64,000 nt of DNA from JL08 sp963765555. Lineage in GTDB: Bacteria > Pseudomonadota > Alphaproteobacteria > Rhodobacterales > Rhodobacteraceae. Below the pieces are notes generated by a model that had not been told where the DNA came from, did not search any database, and saw only the letters and a program-made list of their open reading frames with translations. Of the stretch, positions 54,458-63,079 are shown one piece after another. The stretch lies in contig CAVXWX010000012.1 in NCBI GenBank assembly GCA_963765555.1, positions 1 through 64,000 of the forward strand, given 5' to 3'. The translations under genes were made by a program, and so were the position numbers. The first letter of the stretch is position 1, and each line of letters opens with the position of its first letter.

Positions 54458-55690
54458 TCACCCCAACAGCCTTTGACGGTGTACTCGTTCGCATTCTACC
54501 TGAACTCTGCGGGAAAAGCGATAGAACCGGATCAGCGGCGAATCGCGATCCGAGCGCCCGAACAATCCGCCACGTTGCACCCAGTATCCGTCATCATGAA
54601 ACCATATTCGATGGAAAAGAGCGGTGGGTGACATCATCAGAAGGGTCACGATATGGCCATTTTTCACCTTGGCAATCGCCTTGGCGCGCATCGATTGTGC
54701 GCTCCAGACACGGCCAGAAATCACCTCCGATTGTGCCGCGTGATCACCGGCAAAGCGTTTGAACAGGTCCCGGCAATTGGCGATAGGTGTCAAATTGTCC
54801 GGCTTGCGGCTTAAACCTTCGCTATACCCCGATCGCAAACCACGCATCATTGCGCTGACATCGCGTGGCTCAAGACCCCCTGAAACCATGTGCCGCAACA
54901 GTCGGTTGCGTTCGTTAGCCTGCACTTTGGTCCAAATCTGCGCCCGCCGTTTCGCGTCACAATATTTGCCCAGATAAACCGCCCAGCTTGCCCCGATCTG
55001 GAACAAGTCACGCGGCACACGGTTGGGCCGGCGGCTGGAATTGGCGTGATACCCGTGGTGCACTTCGGCCATTGGTACAAGCGCGGTCAAAACGCCTTGC
55101 TTTGCCAATCGCATATTTACATCTGCATCGTCATGGAAATAGCGAAAAGCCGGATCAAATCCACCCATTCGCGCCAGCACAGCACGTCGAAATGCCATGT
55201 TGGTGCCTTGTGTCTTGATCGCCGCTGCGGGCTTTGGCATCAGAACAACCGGTTGGTCCGACGGCACATCCAGATTGGTTTCAATACCTTCAGAATCGAT
55301 GATGCGGGCTTTCCACTGATAGGATATCCCGTTTCGCCCCCGCACATATCCGCCCGCTGCACCAACATCACGGACCTTGAATGGCTCGGTCAGATAGGTC
55401 AGCCACGATGGTTCGGGCACGGCATCGTCGTCAATAAAGGCAACAACTTCCCCTGCGGCGTGCAAAATACCCAGATTTCGGGCCACGGAAATATTGGGTT
55501 CATCAAATCCAAGGCACTTGATTCTGGTGTCCAATCCAGAGGATTTGATCGCCCCAACCCCGTTTGGATCCGCAACAACTATCACTTCGAAACTTGGGTA
55601 ACGTAACTGCCCGATGGCCGTCAGACAGCGCATCAAAGCCTTGGGTCGATCCCGGCTGACGACAATAACGCTGACGGATATCGCGGTCAC
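54458..55690 (-). CDS. Glycosyltransferase family 2
   Basis: This 410-residue GT-A enzyme has SVIVVSRDRPKALMRCLTAI at the start, FEVIVVADPNG, AEVVAFIDDDAVPEPSWL-type DDD and GGFDPAFRYFHDDADVNMRL. The C-terminal 100 residues show no membrane helix. Start GTG 55690 overlaps the kdsB stop by 4 bp, so they are co-translated. Probably acts in synthesis of a Kdo-containing or sulfated surface glycan. Confidence 0.87.
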   Translation of the reverse strand: MTAISVSVIVVSRDRPKALMRCLTAIGQLRYPSFEVIVVADPNGVGAIKSSGLDTRIKCLGFDEPNISVARNLGILHAAGEVVAFIDDDAVPEPSWLTYLTEPFKVRDVGAAGGYVRGRNGISYQWKARIIDSEGIETNLDVPSDQPVVLMPKPAAAIKTQGTNMAFRRAVLARMGGFDPAFRYFHDDADVNMRLAKQGVLTALVPMAEVHHGYHANSSRRPNRVPRDLFQIGASWAVYLGKYCDAKRRAQIWTKVQANERNRLLRHMVSGGLEPRDVSAMMRGLRSGYSEGLSRKPDNLTPIANCRDLFKRFAGDHAAQSEVISGRVWSAQSMRAKAIAKVKNGHIVTLLMMSPTALFHRIWFHDDGYWVQRGGLFGRSDRDSPLIRFYRFSRRVQVECERVHRQRLLG

Positions 55691-56487
55691 TCAATCCCCA
55701 TATGCGCCATCATCTGCTCGATTTTTGGCACGTCCTGAGGGTTGTTCAATTCCCAGAACTGACGCCCCTGCGCATCCACTTCCACGCAAAGCACCGGGCG
55801 GCCATTTTCCATGAAACGCAGTTGTTCCAATCCTTCCAATTGTTCCAACGGGCCAACCGGCCAGTCCGGATACGCTTTTAATGCGCCGGGTTTGAAGGCA
55901 TAGACACCAACATGATGGTACACAGGCGTCAGTTCCGCCTCTCCGAACGACTGGTTGACATAAGGCACCACCTCTTTCGAGAAATAAAGCGCGGCACGGT
56001 TTCGGGCGAAAACGGCTGTTGTGCCGCCAACCCGACCCGCCTTGCGATCATTCAGAAATCCGTTCAGCGTTGCACCGTCGCACTGCAAAACCGGTGTTGC
56101 CACCTGTGCCTCCGGTGCCTCTCTCAATCCTGCAATCAACGCCTCGACAAACCAATGCGGAGTAAGCGGCGCATCGCCTTGCAGATTAACGACGATGTCA
56201 TAGCTATCGCCCAGCGCCGCATGCGCCTCGGCGCACCGTTCTGTTCCATTCAGACACTCAGAAGACGTCATTACAACGTCAGCCCCAAACGCTTCGGCTG
56301 CTTGCTGAATGCGGACGTCATCGGTTGCCACGACAACACGGTCGACACCTGTCACCGCTTTGGCCGCATCCCAACTCCGCTCGATCAGGCTTTTGGACAC
56401 GCCGCTGACACCCGTCAATGCAACCAACGGCTTGCCCGGATATCTGGAAGATTGGTACCGGGCGGGAATGACGATCAGAACAGACAT
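55687..56487 (-). CDS. kdsB: CMP-Kdo synthetase (3-deoxy-manno-octulosonate cytidylyltransferase)
   Basis: This 266-residue protein has VIPARYQSSRYPGKPLVAL at the N-terminus and VVNLQGDAPLTPHWFVEA, the KdsB fold signature. It is slightly longer than E. coli KdsB (248). It activates Kdo as CMP-Kdo. ATG 56487 overlaps the cysQ stop. With kdsD at 42.8 kb the window holds two of the four Kdo-pathway steps. Confidence 0.87.
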   Translation of the reverse strand: MSVLIVIPARYQSSRYPGKPLVALTGVSGVSKSLIERSWDAAKAVTGVDRVVVATDDVRIQQAAEAFGADVVMTSSECLNGTERCAEAHAALGDSYDIVVNLQGDAPLTPHWFVEALIAGLREAPEAQVATPVLQCDGATLNGFLNDRKAGRVGGTTAVFARNRAALYFSKEVVPYVNQSFGEAELTPVYHHVGVYAFKPGALKAYPDWPVGPLEQLEGLEQLRFMENGRPVLCVEVDAQGRQFWELNNPQDVPKIEQMMAHMGIE

Positions 56488-57284
56488 TATGGTTCTTTCA
56501 GGTCTACGCCCGGCGCGTAGGCAATAAAAAACGGATTCGCGAAACCGTCTTTGCCATACTTCAAGGGGGTGTGATCTTCGAACCTGACAACGTCGCCACC
56601 CGCACCTTTCAGAACCGCGTGGCCGGCAGCGGTATCCCATTCCATCGTGCGCCCGACCCTGGGGTAAAGATCGGCTTCTCCGGTCGCAACCAAACAGAAC
56701 TTCAAGGACGATCCGGCGCTTTTCATATCTTTCACGGCATATTTGCCGATGTAGTTATCTGTCGCCTGATCCCTGTGCGACTTTGATGCAACCACCAAAA
56801 GCGCCGAATTGTCCGGTTTAGAGACTGAAATCGGCGTACATTTGCCGATACTGTCTTTCTGGAAAGGCCCTTGTTCTTCGACAGCCTGACCGTCCGCACG
56901 GGTGAAAAACATCCGGTCTTTCGCAGGTGCATACACAACACCACGGGTCGGAACGCCGTTTTCAACCAAAGCGATGTTGACGGTGAAATCGCCCCGTCTG
57001 TTGATAAACTCTTTGGTGCCATCCAGCGGATCAACGATCAGAAATGTATCGCCTTTTGCGCTGTGCGACGCCGCCTGTTCTTCTGTCACCAGCATCGCAT
57101 CGGGAAATGCCGATCTAAGCCCGTCCGAAATTATCGCGTCTGCGGCTTCGTCTGCGGCCGTTACGGGGCTTTCGTCTGATTTTACCTTCACGTCGAAATC
57201 GTCGGAATTGTAGATATCCATGATGACATCGCCAGCTTTCAAAGCCAGTTCACGGATCACAGGCACAAGGACCTCATAATTCAA
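56487..57284 (-). CDS. cysQ: 3'(2'),5'-bisphosphate nucleotidase CysQ
   Basis: This 265-residue inositol-monophosphatase-fold enzyme has the metal motifs LIVDPLDGTKEFINRRGDF (near 75-95) and EWDTAAGHAVLKGAGG near the C-terminus. It hydrolyses PAP, the by-product of PAPS-dependent sulfotransfer, so it fits the sulfotransferase gene in the same locus. TTG 57284 has AGGAG upstream. Confidence 0.9.
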   Translation of the reverse strand: MNYEVLVPVIRELALKAGDVIMDIYNSDDFDVKVKSDESPVTAADEAADAIISDGLRSAFPDAMLVTEEQAASHSAKGDTFLIVDPLDGTKEFINRRGDFTVNIALVENGVPTRGVVYAPAKDRMFFTRADGQAVEEQGPFQKDSIGKCTPISVSKPDNSALLVVASKSHRDQATDNYIGKYAVKDMKSAGSSLKFCLVATGEADLYPRVGRTMEWDTAAGHAVLKGAGGDVVRFEDHTPLKYGKDGFANPFFIAYAPGVDLKEP

Positions 57285-57401
57285 AGGAATACTCCTGTTG
57301 TCACTCTTGTTGAAATGTTTTCACTTGATCTTTATGCTTGCCGCATATCGGAACATCAAGAATTCCGTGTCACGTTCCCCGCTCAAAAGGGCAAATCAGG
57401 C

Positions 57402-58223
57402 ATGTTTCAATACGAACGCAAGCAATCAATGTTTGGGTCCGCTCTTTCCCTGTTAGAGCTGATCTATCATTCCGTGGTGCGCAGCGTGCGCAAAACGCAT
57501 GGCAATGCGTTTCTGGCCATCGCGACAAACATGCTTCAGGCCGTTATTTTCGTAGCAGCCTTTTACTTCATGTTTACGATTCTTGGGTTGCGCAGTGCCG
57601 CTTTGCGCGGTGATTTTTTGATTTACATCATGACAGGCATTTTCCTGTTCTTGACGCATATCAAAACTGTCGGGGCCGTTGTCGGGGCCGAAGGTCCGGC
57701 AAGCCCGATGATGCAACACGCCCCGATGAACACGATTGTCGCAATTGCCGCGGCAGCATTCGGCGCGCTTTACATACAGGTGTTGTCGCTTTTTACGATC
57801 CTTTTCATCTATCACGTGGCCTTTACACCCTTGGTGATTGATCAGCCGATTGCGACATTTGGAATGATGTTACTATCGTGGTTTACCGGTTTGGCGGTCG
57901 GGATCGTTTTTCTCGCCATCAAACCTTGGGCACCCGGGTTCGTCACGATCGCGAGCACGATTTACCAGCGTGCGAATATGATCGCGTCGGGTAAGATGTT
58001 TGTGGCCAACTCTTTGCCGACGTTCATGTTGAACCTGTTTGACTGGAACCCTCTGTTTCATTGCATTGATCAATCGCGCGGATTTGCTTTTATCAACTAC
58101 AACCCCCGTTACACGAGCGTTGAATACCCGCTTATTGTTGCGGTGGTCCTGATCATGATCGGATTGATGGGTGAATTTTACACCCGTCGGCACGCATCTC
58201 TCAGTTGGGGCGCGCGGCTTTAA
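57402..58223 (+). CDS. Polysaccharide ABC transporter permease (KpsM-like)
   Basis: This 273-residue protein starts at ATG 57402 (AAGGG upstream) and has six predicted membrane helices (FLAIATNMLQAVIFVAAFYF first, LIVAVVLIMIGLMGEFYTR last). The layout matches ABC2-type capsule permeases of the KpsM group. No KpsT ATPase, KpsE or KpsD gene is adjacent, so its partner must be encoded elsewhere or is shared. It is divergent from cysQ. Confidence 0.75.
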   Translation: MFQYERKQSMFGSALSLLELIYHSVVRSVRKTHGNAFLAIATNMLQAVIFVAAFYFMFTILGLRSAALRGDFLIYIMTGIFLFLTHIKTVGAVVGAEGPASPMMQHAPMNTIVAIAAAAFGALYIQVLSLFTILFIYHVAFTPLVIDQPIATFGMMLLSWFTGLAVGIVFLAIKPWAPGFVTIASTIYQRANMIASGKMFVANSLPTFMLNLFDWNPLFHCIDQSRGFAFINYNPRYTSVEYPLIVAVVLIMIGLMGEFYTRRHASLSWGARL

Positions 58224-58255
58224 CCGGCGCTTGGATTGGCATTGCAGGCAAAGCG

Positions 58256-58876
58256 TCAGGTCGCGATGCGCAATGTCAGATTGATACGCCCGCTTTTGGG
58301 CAACAATCGCGAAGATCCGAACCTGATCCTGTCTATGCCATGGTAGGCAAGGCGCGCATCACCTGCCATCACCACAACGTCGCCTGATTGCAACCAGACA
58401 GATCGCGTTTGTCCGCCGCGGCTGGTTTGCCCCACCCGAAAAAGTGCGTCATCGCCCAACGATACAGACACAACGGGCCAGTTGAAATCTGCCTCGTCCT
58501 TATCCTGATGCAACGACATTCGTGCGTTTTCTGAATAAAAGTTTATCAAACAACTGTCCGGCAGGCGATCAACACCGGAAACCTGCCGCCATATTTCCAG
58601 TACCCTGTCCGGAATGTCGGGCCATACTGTTCCGGTCGGATGTGTTTGCGCATATCGATATCCGCTTTCATCAGAACACCATCCGACAGATCCAGCCGAT
58701 GTCATACGCACGCTCATCTGTGAACCATGTGGCGTTCGCGGCGAAAACATCGGGGCCTGCGCAATAACCTGCCGTAAATCCTCGACCAGCGACATTTGCA
58801 CTTCGGGGGACAACAGGCCTTTGTAGATATCAAAGCCGTGAAAGCTCAGCTTTTTCATAGCCTGTTTTCCAGTCAT
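58256..58876 (-). CDS. alkB: Alkylated-DNA repair dioxygenase AlkB
   Basis: This 206-residue Fe(II)/2-oxoglutarate dioxygenase has the metal site H-x-D in SLHQDKDEADF, the second His in LAYHGIDRI, and the oxoglutarate Arg in RINLTLR. The family pattern is typical of AlkB (repairs 1-methyladenine and 3-methylcytosine). ATG 58858 (GGAAAACAGG upstream) is an alternative start. Its 3' end is convergent with the KpsM-like gene, and it is divergent from dnaK. Confidence 0.92.
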   Translation of the reverse strand: MTGKQAMKKLSFHGFDIYKGLLSPEVQMSLVEDLRQVIAQAPMFSPRTPHGSQMSVRMTSAGSVGWCSDESGYRYAQTHPTGTVWPDIPDRVLEIWRQVSGVDRLPDSCLINFYSENARMSLHQDKDEADFNWPVVSVSLGDDALFRVGQTSRGGQTRSVWLQSGDVVVMAGDARLAYHGIDRIRFGSSRLLPKSGRINLTLRIAT

Positions 58877-58931
58877 TGACGAAACCGAGTTAAAAACCTT
58901 GTAGATTCACAAAATTGCTGCGGGTTCAGCG

Positions 58932-58963
58932 GTTGCAGGGGTCAAAGTCGCTCCTTATATACG
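58932..58963 (+). promoter_or_regulatory. RpoH-type heat-shock promoter for dnaK
   Basis: The -35 element GTTG (58932-58935) is followed by an 18-bp spacer and the -10 element CTTATATACG (58954-58963). The -10 fits the alphaproteobacterial RpoH consensus CYTATNTNNG exactly; the -35 differs from CTTG by one base. It lies about 110 bp upstream of the dnaK start. Confidence 0.65.
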
Positions 58964-59073
58964 GCTGGAAGCGCGGAAACGGCAATGTCGGAGCCGCACA
59001 ACCAGATCGGGGTCAGGATGCCGAAACGGGTCCGGTCCTCGTGTCATCGCCTTGAAAAGAAAAGGGATCAAAT

Positions 59074-60978
59074 ATGGCTAAAGTAATTGGAATTGACCTT
59101 GGAACGACAAACAGCTGCGTTGCAATCATGGATGGCTCTCAGCCCCGTGTAATTGAAAACGCCGAAGGCGCGCGCACGACGCCGTCTATTGTTGCCTTCA
59201 CAGATAACGAACGTCTGGTTGGACAACCTGCAAAACGGCAGGCTGTGACCAACCCCGACAACACAATTTTTGGCGTCAAGCGCCTGATCGGTCGCCGCAA
59301 CGACGATCCGGATCTGGCCAAAGACAAGAAAAACCTGCCGTTTAACGTAATCGATGGTGGCAATGGCGACGCATGGGTCGAAGCCAAGGGCGAAAAATAT
59401 TCACCCAGCCAGATCTCGGCGTTCATTCTTGGCAAGATGAAAGAAACGGCTGAAAGCTATTTGGGCGAAGAAGTCAGCCAGGCGGTCATTACCGTGCCCG
59501 CGTATTTTAACGACGCCCAGCGCCAAGCGACCAAAGACGCCGGTAAAATCGCCGGTCTGGAAGTGCTGCGGATCATCAACGAACCGACAGCTGCCGCGCT
59601 GGCCTATGGATTGGACAAGGCGAACACCCACACTATCGCGGTCTATGACCTTGGCGGCGGTACCTTTGACGTCACCATTCTGGAAATCGATGACGGCCTG
59701 TTCGAAGTGAAATCGACCAACGGTGATACGTTCCTTGGCGGTGAAGATTTTGACATGCGCATCGTCAACTACCTTGCGGACGAGTTCAAAAAAGAAAACG
59801 GCGTTGATCTGACCAAAGACAAAATGGCGTTGCAACGGCTGAAAGAAGCCGCCGAGAAAGCCAAGATCGAATTGTCGTCTTCGTCGCAAACCGAAATCAA
59901 CCAGCCGTTCATTTCGATGGATCCGAAGGGTGGCCAGCCCTTGCACCTTGTGATGAAGCTGACCCGGGCCAAACTTGAATCGCTTGTATCCGACCTGATC
60001 AAGGCGTCGATGAAGCCGTGTGCTGCTGCGTTGAAAGATGCCGGACTGAGCACAAGCGACATTGACGAGATCGTTTTGGTTGGCGGGATGACCCGCATGC
60101 CGAAAGTGGTCGAAGAAGTGACCAAATTCTTCGGAAAAGAGCCGCATAAAGGCGTAAACCCGGATGAAGTTGTTGCGCTGGGCGCTGCCATTCAGGCCGG
60201 TGTTCTTCAAGGCGACGTAAAAGATGTTGTGTTGCTCGATGTCACGCCACTTTCGCTCGGTATCGAAACTTTGGGTGGCGTTTTCACACGTCTGATCGAC
60301 CGCAACACCACGATCCCGACGAAAAAGTCGCAGATCTTTTCGACCGCGGAAGACAATCAGAATGCCGTGACCATTCGCGTGTTTCAGGGCGAACGGGAAA
60401 TGGCGGCTGACAACAAGATCCTTGGCGCATTCAATCTGGAAAATATCCCGCCGGCACCGCGCGGCATGCCCCAGATCGAAGTGACCTTTGATATTGACGC
60501 CAACGGAATCGTGGCCGTCGGGGCCTTGGATAAAGGTACCGGCAAAGAGCAAAAGATCACGATCCAGGCCTCTGGTGGTTTGTCTGACGAAGATATCGAA
60601 AAAATGGTCAAGGACGCCGAAGAGAACGCGGAATCCGATAAGGAACGCCGCGAGTTGATCGAAGCGAAAAACCAGGCAGAAAGCTTGATCCATTCGACCG
60701 AGAAATCGATGGAAGAGCATTCAGACAAGGTGGACCCGACCACGATTGAAGCGATTGAACTTGCGATCGTAGCGCTGAAGGACGAGATCGAAACCGACAA
60801 TGTCGGCAAGATCAAATCCGGCATTCAGAACGTGACCGAAGCCGCCATGAAACTGGGTGAGGCAATCTACAAATCCAGTCAGGAAGCCGATGACGAGCCT
60901 TCCGCAGCTGACGAGGCGCATGACGACGATATCGTTGATGCCGAGTTTGAAGATCTGGATGACGACAAACGTGCCTAA
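59074..60978 (+). CDS. dnaK: Chaperone DnaK (Hsp70)
   Basis: This 634-residue Hsp70 has the start MAKVIGIDLGTTNSCVAIMD, the ATPase motifs VYDLGGGTFDVTILEI and ILVGGMTRMP-like IVLVGGMTRMPKV. The substrate-binding domain follows, and the C-terminus is acidic (DDDIVDAEFEDLDDD). It binds unfolded proteins in an ATP cycle with DnaJ and GrpE. AAAGGG precedes ATG 59074. Confidence 0.98.
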   Translation: MAKVIGIDLGTTNSCVAIMDGSQPRVIENAEGARTTPSIVAFTDNERLVGQPAKRQAVTNPDNTIFGVKRLIGRRNDDPDLAKDKKNLPFNVIDGGNGDAWVEAKGEKYSPSQISAFILGKMKETAESYLGEEVSQAVITVPAYFNDAQRQATKDAGKIAGLEVLRIINEPTAAALAYGLDKANTHTIAVYDLGGGTFDVTILEIDDGLFEVKSTNGDTFLGGEDFDMRIVNYLADEFKKENGVDLTKDKMALQRLKEAAEKAKIELSSSSQTEINQPFISMDPKGGQPLHLVMKLTRAKLESLVSDLIKASMKPCAAALKDAGLSTSDIDEIVLVGGMTRMPKVVEEVTKFFGKEPHKGVNPDEVVALGAAIQAGVLQGDVKDVVLLDVTPLSLGIETLGGVFTRLIDRNTTIPTKKSQIFSTAEDNQNAVTIRVFQGEREMAADNKILGAFNLENIPPAPRGMPQIEVTFDIDANGIVAVGALDKGTGKEQKITIQASGGLSDEDIEKMVKDAEENAESDKERRELIEAKNQAESLIHSTEKSMEEHSDKVDPTTIEAIELAIVALKDEIETDNVGKIKSGIQNVTEAAMKLGEAIYKSSQEADDEPSAADEAHDDDIVDAEFEDLDDDKRA

Positions 60979-60995
60979 GCACGAAATGGAATGAT

Positions 60996-61030
60996 ATGTG
61001 GGCCGGTTCAATTGGTGAATCGGCCCACAT
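60996..61030 (+). other. Strong hairpin between dnaK and dnaJ
   Basis: A 15-bp stem (60996-61010 with 61016-61030; one G-U pair) encloses a 5-nt loop. It lies between the dnaK stop and the dnaJ ribosome site, without a U-tract. It could stabilise the upstream dnaK mRNA or attenuate dnaJ. It is not a typical terminator, since no U-run follows. Confidence 0.7.
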
Positions 61031-61056
61031 GCGTTCCACAACAAGGGTAGTTTCCC

Positions 61057-62211
61057 ATGGCAAAACGTGACTTTTACGATGTGCTGGGCGTCAGCAAAGG
61101 CGCCTCGGGCGACGAGATCAAAAAGGCTTATCGCACCAAGGCCAAAGAGTTGCACCCGGATCGCAACGCCGACAACCCCAAGGCCGAGTCGCAATTCAAG
61201 GAAGCGAACGAAGCCTATGAAGTCCTGAAAGACGCCGACAAAAAGGCGGCCTATGATCGATTTGGCCATGCCGCTTTCGAGGGTGGCATGGGCGGAGGCG
61301 GTCGACCCGGTGGCGGGTTTGGCGGAGGCCAGGGCGATTTTTCAAGCGCGTTTTCAGACGTTTTCGATGACCTGTTCGGTGATTTCATGGGCGGCCAGCG
61401 GGGCGGAGGCGGGCGCAACCGTGCCGCGCGCGGATCAGACCTGCGCTATAACCTGCGCGTCTCGTTGGAAGAAGCGTACTCGGGCCTTCAGAAAACCATC
61501 AACGTGCCGACATCCGTCAGTTGTGGATCCTGCGAAGGGTCCGGCGCCGAGGGCGGTGCCGAGCCGACATCCTGCCCGACCTGTTCAGGCATGGGCAAAG
61601 TGCGTGCGCAACAGGGGTTTTTCACGGTGGAACGGACATGTCCCACATGTTCGGGCATGGGCCAGATTATCAAGAACCCCTGTAAATCCTGCGGCGGCGC
61701 AGGGCGGGTCGAAAAAGACCGCGCTTTGAACGTAAACATCCCGGCGGGTGTTGAAACGGGCACGCGCATCCGGTTGGCTGGCGAAGGCGAGGCCGGAATG
61801 CGGGGCGGACCGTCTGGCGATTTGTATATTTTCGTAGAAGTCTCGGCCCACAAACTGTTCGAACGCGATGGCACGAACCTCTACTGCCGTGTGCCCGTAT
61901 CTATGTCGACCGCCGCCTTGGGTGGCAACATAGAAGTCCCGACAATAGATGGCGGACGGGGCCGCGTACAGATACCGGCAGGCAGCCAGTCGGGCCGGCA
62001 AATGCGCCTGCGCGGCAAAGGGATGCCTGCGCTGCGTGGTGGTGGCACTGGCGACATGTTCATTGAACTGGCGGTTGAAACGCCCGTGAACCTGACCAGC
62101 CGCCAGAAAGAACTGTTGAAAGAGTTCGAAGACCTGTCCGAAAATAACAATCCGGAAAGCAGCAGCTTTTTTTCGTCTGTTAAATCGTTTTGGGATTCAA
62201 TGAAGGGTTAG
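61057..62211 (+). CDS. dnaJ: Chaperone DnaJ (Hsp40)
   Basis: This 384-residue class A J-protein has the J domain with HPD (KELHPDRNADN, residues 31-36), a Gly/Phe-rich segment (75-125), four CxxCxGxG-type zinc motifs (CGSCEGSGAEG, CPTCSGMGKV, CPTCSGMGQI, CKSCGGAGRV), and the C-terminal peptide-binding domain. It recruits clients to DnaK and stimulates its ATPase. Confidence 0.98.
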   Translation: MAKRDFYDVLGVSKGASGDEIKKAYRTKAKELHPDRNADNPKAESQFKEANEAYEVLKDADKKAAYDRFGHAAFEGGMGGGGRPGGGFGGGQGDFSSAFSDVFDDLFGDFMGGQRGGGGRNRAARGSDLRYNLRVSLEEAYSGLQKTINVPTSVSCGSCEGSGAEGGAEPTSCPTCSGMGKVRAQQGFFTVERTCPTCSGMGQIIKNPCKSCGGAGRVEKDRALNVNIPAGVETGTRIRLAGEGEAGMRGGPSGDLYIFVEVSAHKLFERDGTNLYCRVPVSMSTAALGGNIEVPTIDGGRGRVQIPAGSQSGRQMRLRGKGMPALRGGGTGDMFIELAVETPVNLTSRQKELLKEFEDLSENNNPESSSFFSSVKSFWDSMKG

Positions 62212-62240
62212 GAACTGGCGCTGTTCTGTTCTTCCTAACC
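62206..62240. terminator. Hairpin after dnaJ
   Basis: Nine-bp arms (GGTTAGGAA / TTCCTAACC) around a 17-nt loop begin at the dnaJ stop. No T-run follows, so termination is uncertain. Confidence 0.35.
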
Positions 62241-62266
62241 GGAAAAACCATCCTGTGCAGCAGGCG

Positions 62267-62281
62267 TTAACCATATTGTAA
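62267..62281 (+). promoter_or_regulatory. CtrA-like box upstream of radC
   Basis: TTAA (62267-62270), a 7-bp spacer beginning CCAT, then GTAA (62278-62281): one mismatch to TTAA-N7-TTAA, and it contains the TTAACCAT core. It ends 23 bp before the radC start. Confidence 0.45.
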
Positions 62282-62304
62282 CCAGCCTGCTACAGGCTGT
62301 CTGC

Positions 62305-63066
62305 ATGGTGCATAACCCTGCCTCTTTTGATGACCAGCCCTTGCCGTTTCTCACGGATGAGGTGGTGCCTGTGCCCATTTCTGCGGGCAAGGTACCGTCT
62401 TACATGGCCAACCACCGCGCACGTCTGCGCGACCGTTTCAGACAGGGCGGCGCACAGGCGCTGCCTGACTACGAAATGCTGGAATTGGTTTTGTTTCGCG
62501 CGATCCCGCGACAGGATGTAAAACCGCTGGTGCATCTTCTTCTGAAAGAGTTGGGCGATTTCAACCGCGTCATTACCGCCGCGCCTGAACGGTTGCTTCG
62601 CATCAAAGGCGTTGGCGAGGCCGTGATCACCGAATTGAAGATTATCGAAGCTGCGGCCCATCGTTTGGCCAGAAGCCGGGTAATGGACAGACATGTGGTT
62701 TCCAGTTGGGATACCCTTCTGGATTATTGCCATACGACTATGGCGCACCGTGAAACGGAACAGTTCCGGGTTCTTTATCTTGATCGGAAAAACATTCTGA
62801 TCGCGGATGAAGAACAGGCAAAGGGCACTGTTGATCACGTTCCGGTCTATCCACGCGAGGTAGCGAAACGGGCACTTGAATTAAACGCGTCAGCCTTGAT
62901 CCTTGTTCACAACCACCCGTCCGGCGATCCAACACCGTCCGAGGCCGATATCGCCATGACAGCCCAGATCGCGACAGCAACCGATGTACTGGGGATCAGG
63001 TTGCATGATCACTTGATCATCGGAAAATCAAAGGAAATCAGCTTTCGCGCGCAGGGACTGTTATAG
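62305..63066 (+). CDS. radC: RadC-family (JAMM/MPN) protein
   Basis: This 253-residue protein has an N-terminal helix-hairpin-helix region (ERLLRIKGVGEAVITELKII) and a C-terminal JAMM metalloprotease-like domain with HNHPSGDPTPSEAD (H-x-H and D ligands) near 190-205. Its biochemical role is not settled; it is linked to DNA recombination and natural transformation in some bacteria. The start ATG 62305 follows a CtrA-like box. Confidence 0.92.
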   Translation: MVHNPASFDDQPLPFLTDEVVPVPISAGKVPSYMANHRARLRDRFRQGGAQALPDYEMLELVLFRAIPRQDVKPLVHLLLKELGDFNRVITAAPERLLRIKGVGEAVITELKIIEAAAHRLARSRVMDRHVVSSWDTLLDYCHTTMAHRETEQFRVLYLDRKNILIADEEQAKGTVDHVPVYPREVAKRALELNASALILVHNHPSGDPTPSEADIAMTAQIATATDVLGIRLHDHLIIGKSKEISFRAQGLL

Positions 63067-63079
63067 GCCTGCACCACCG

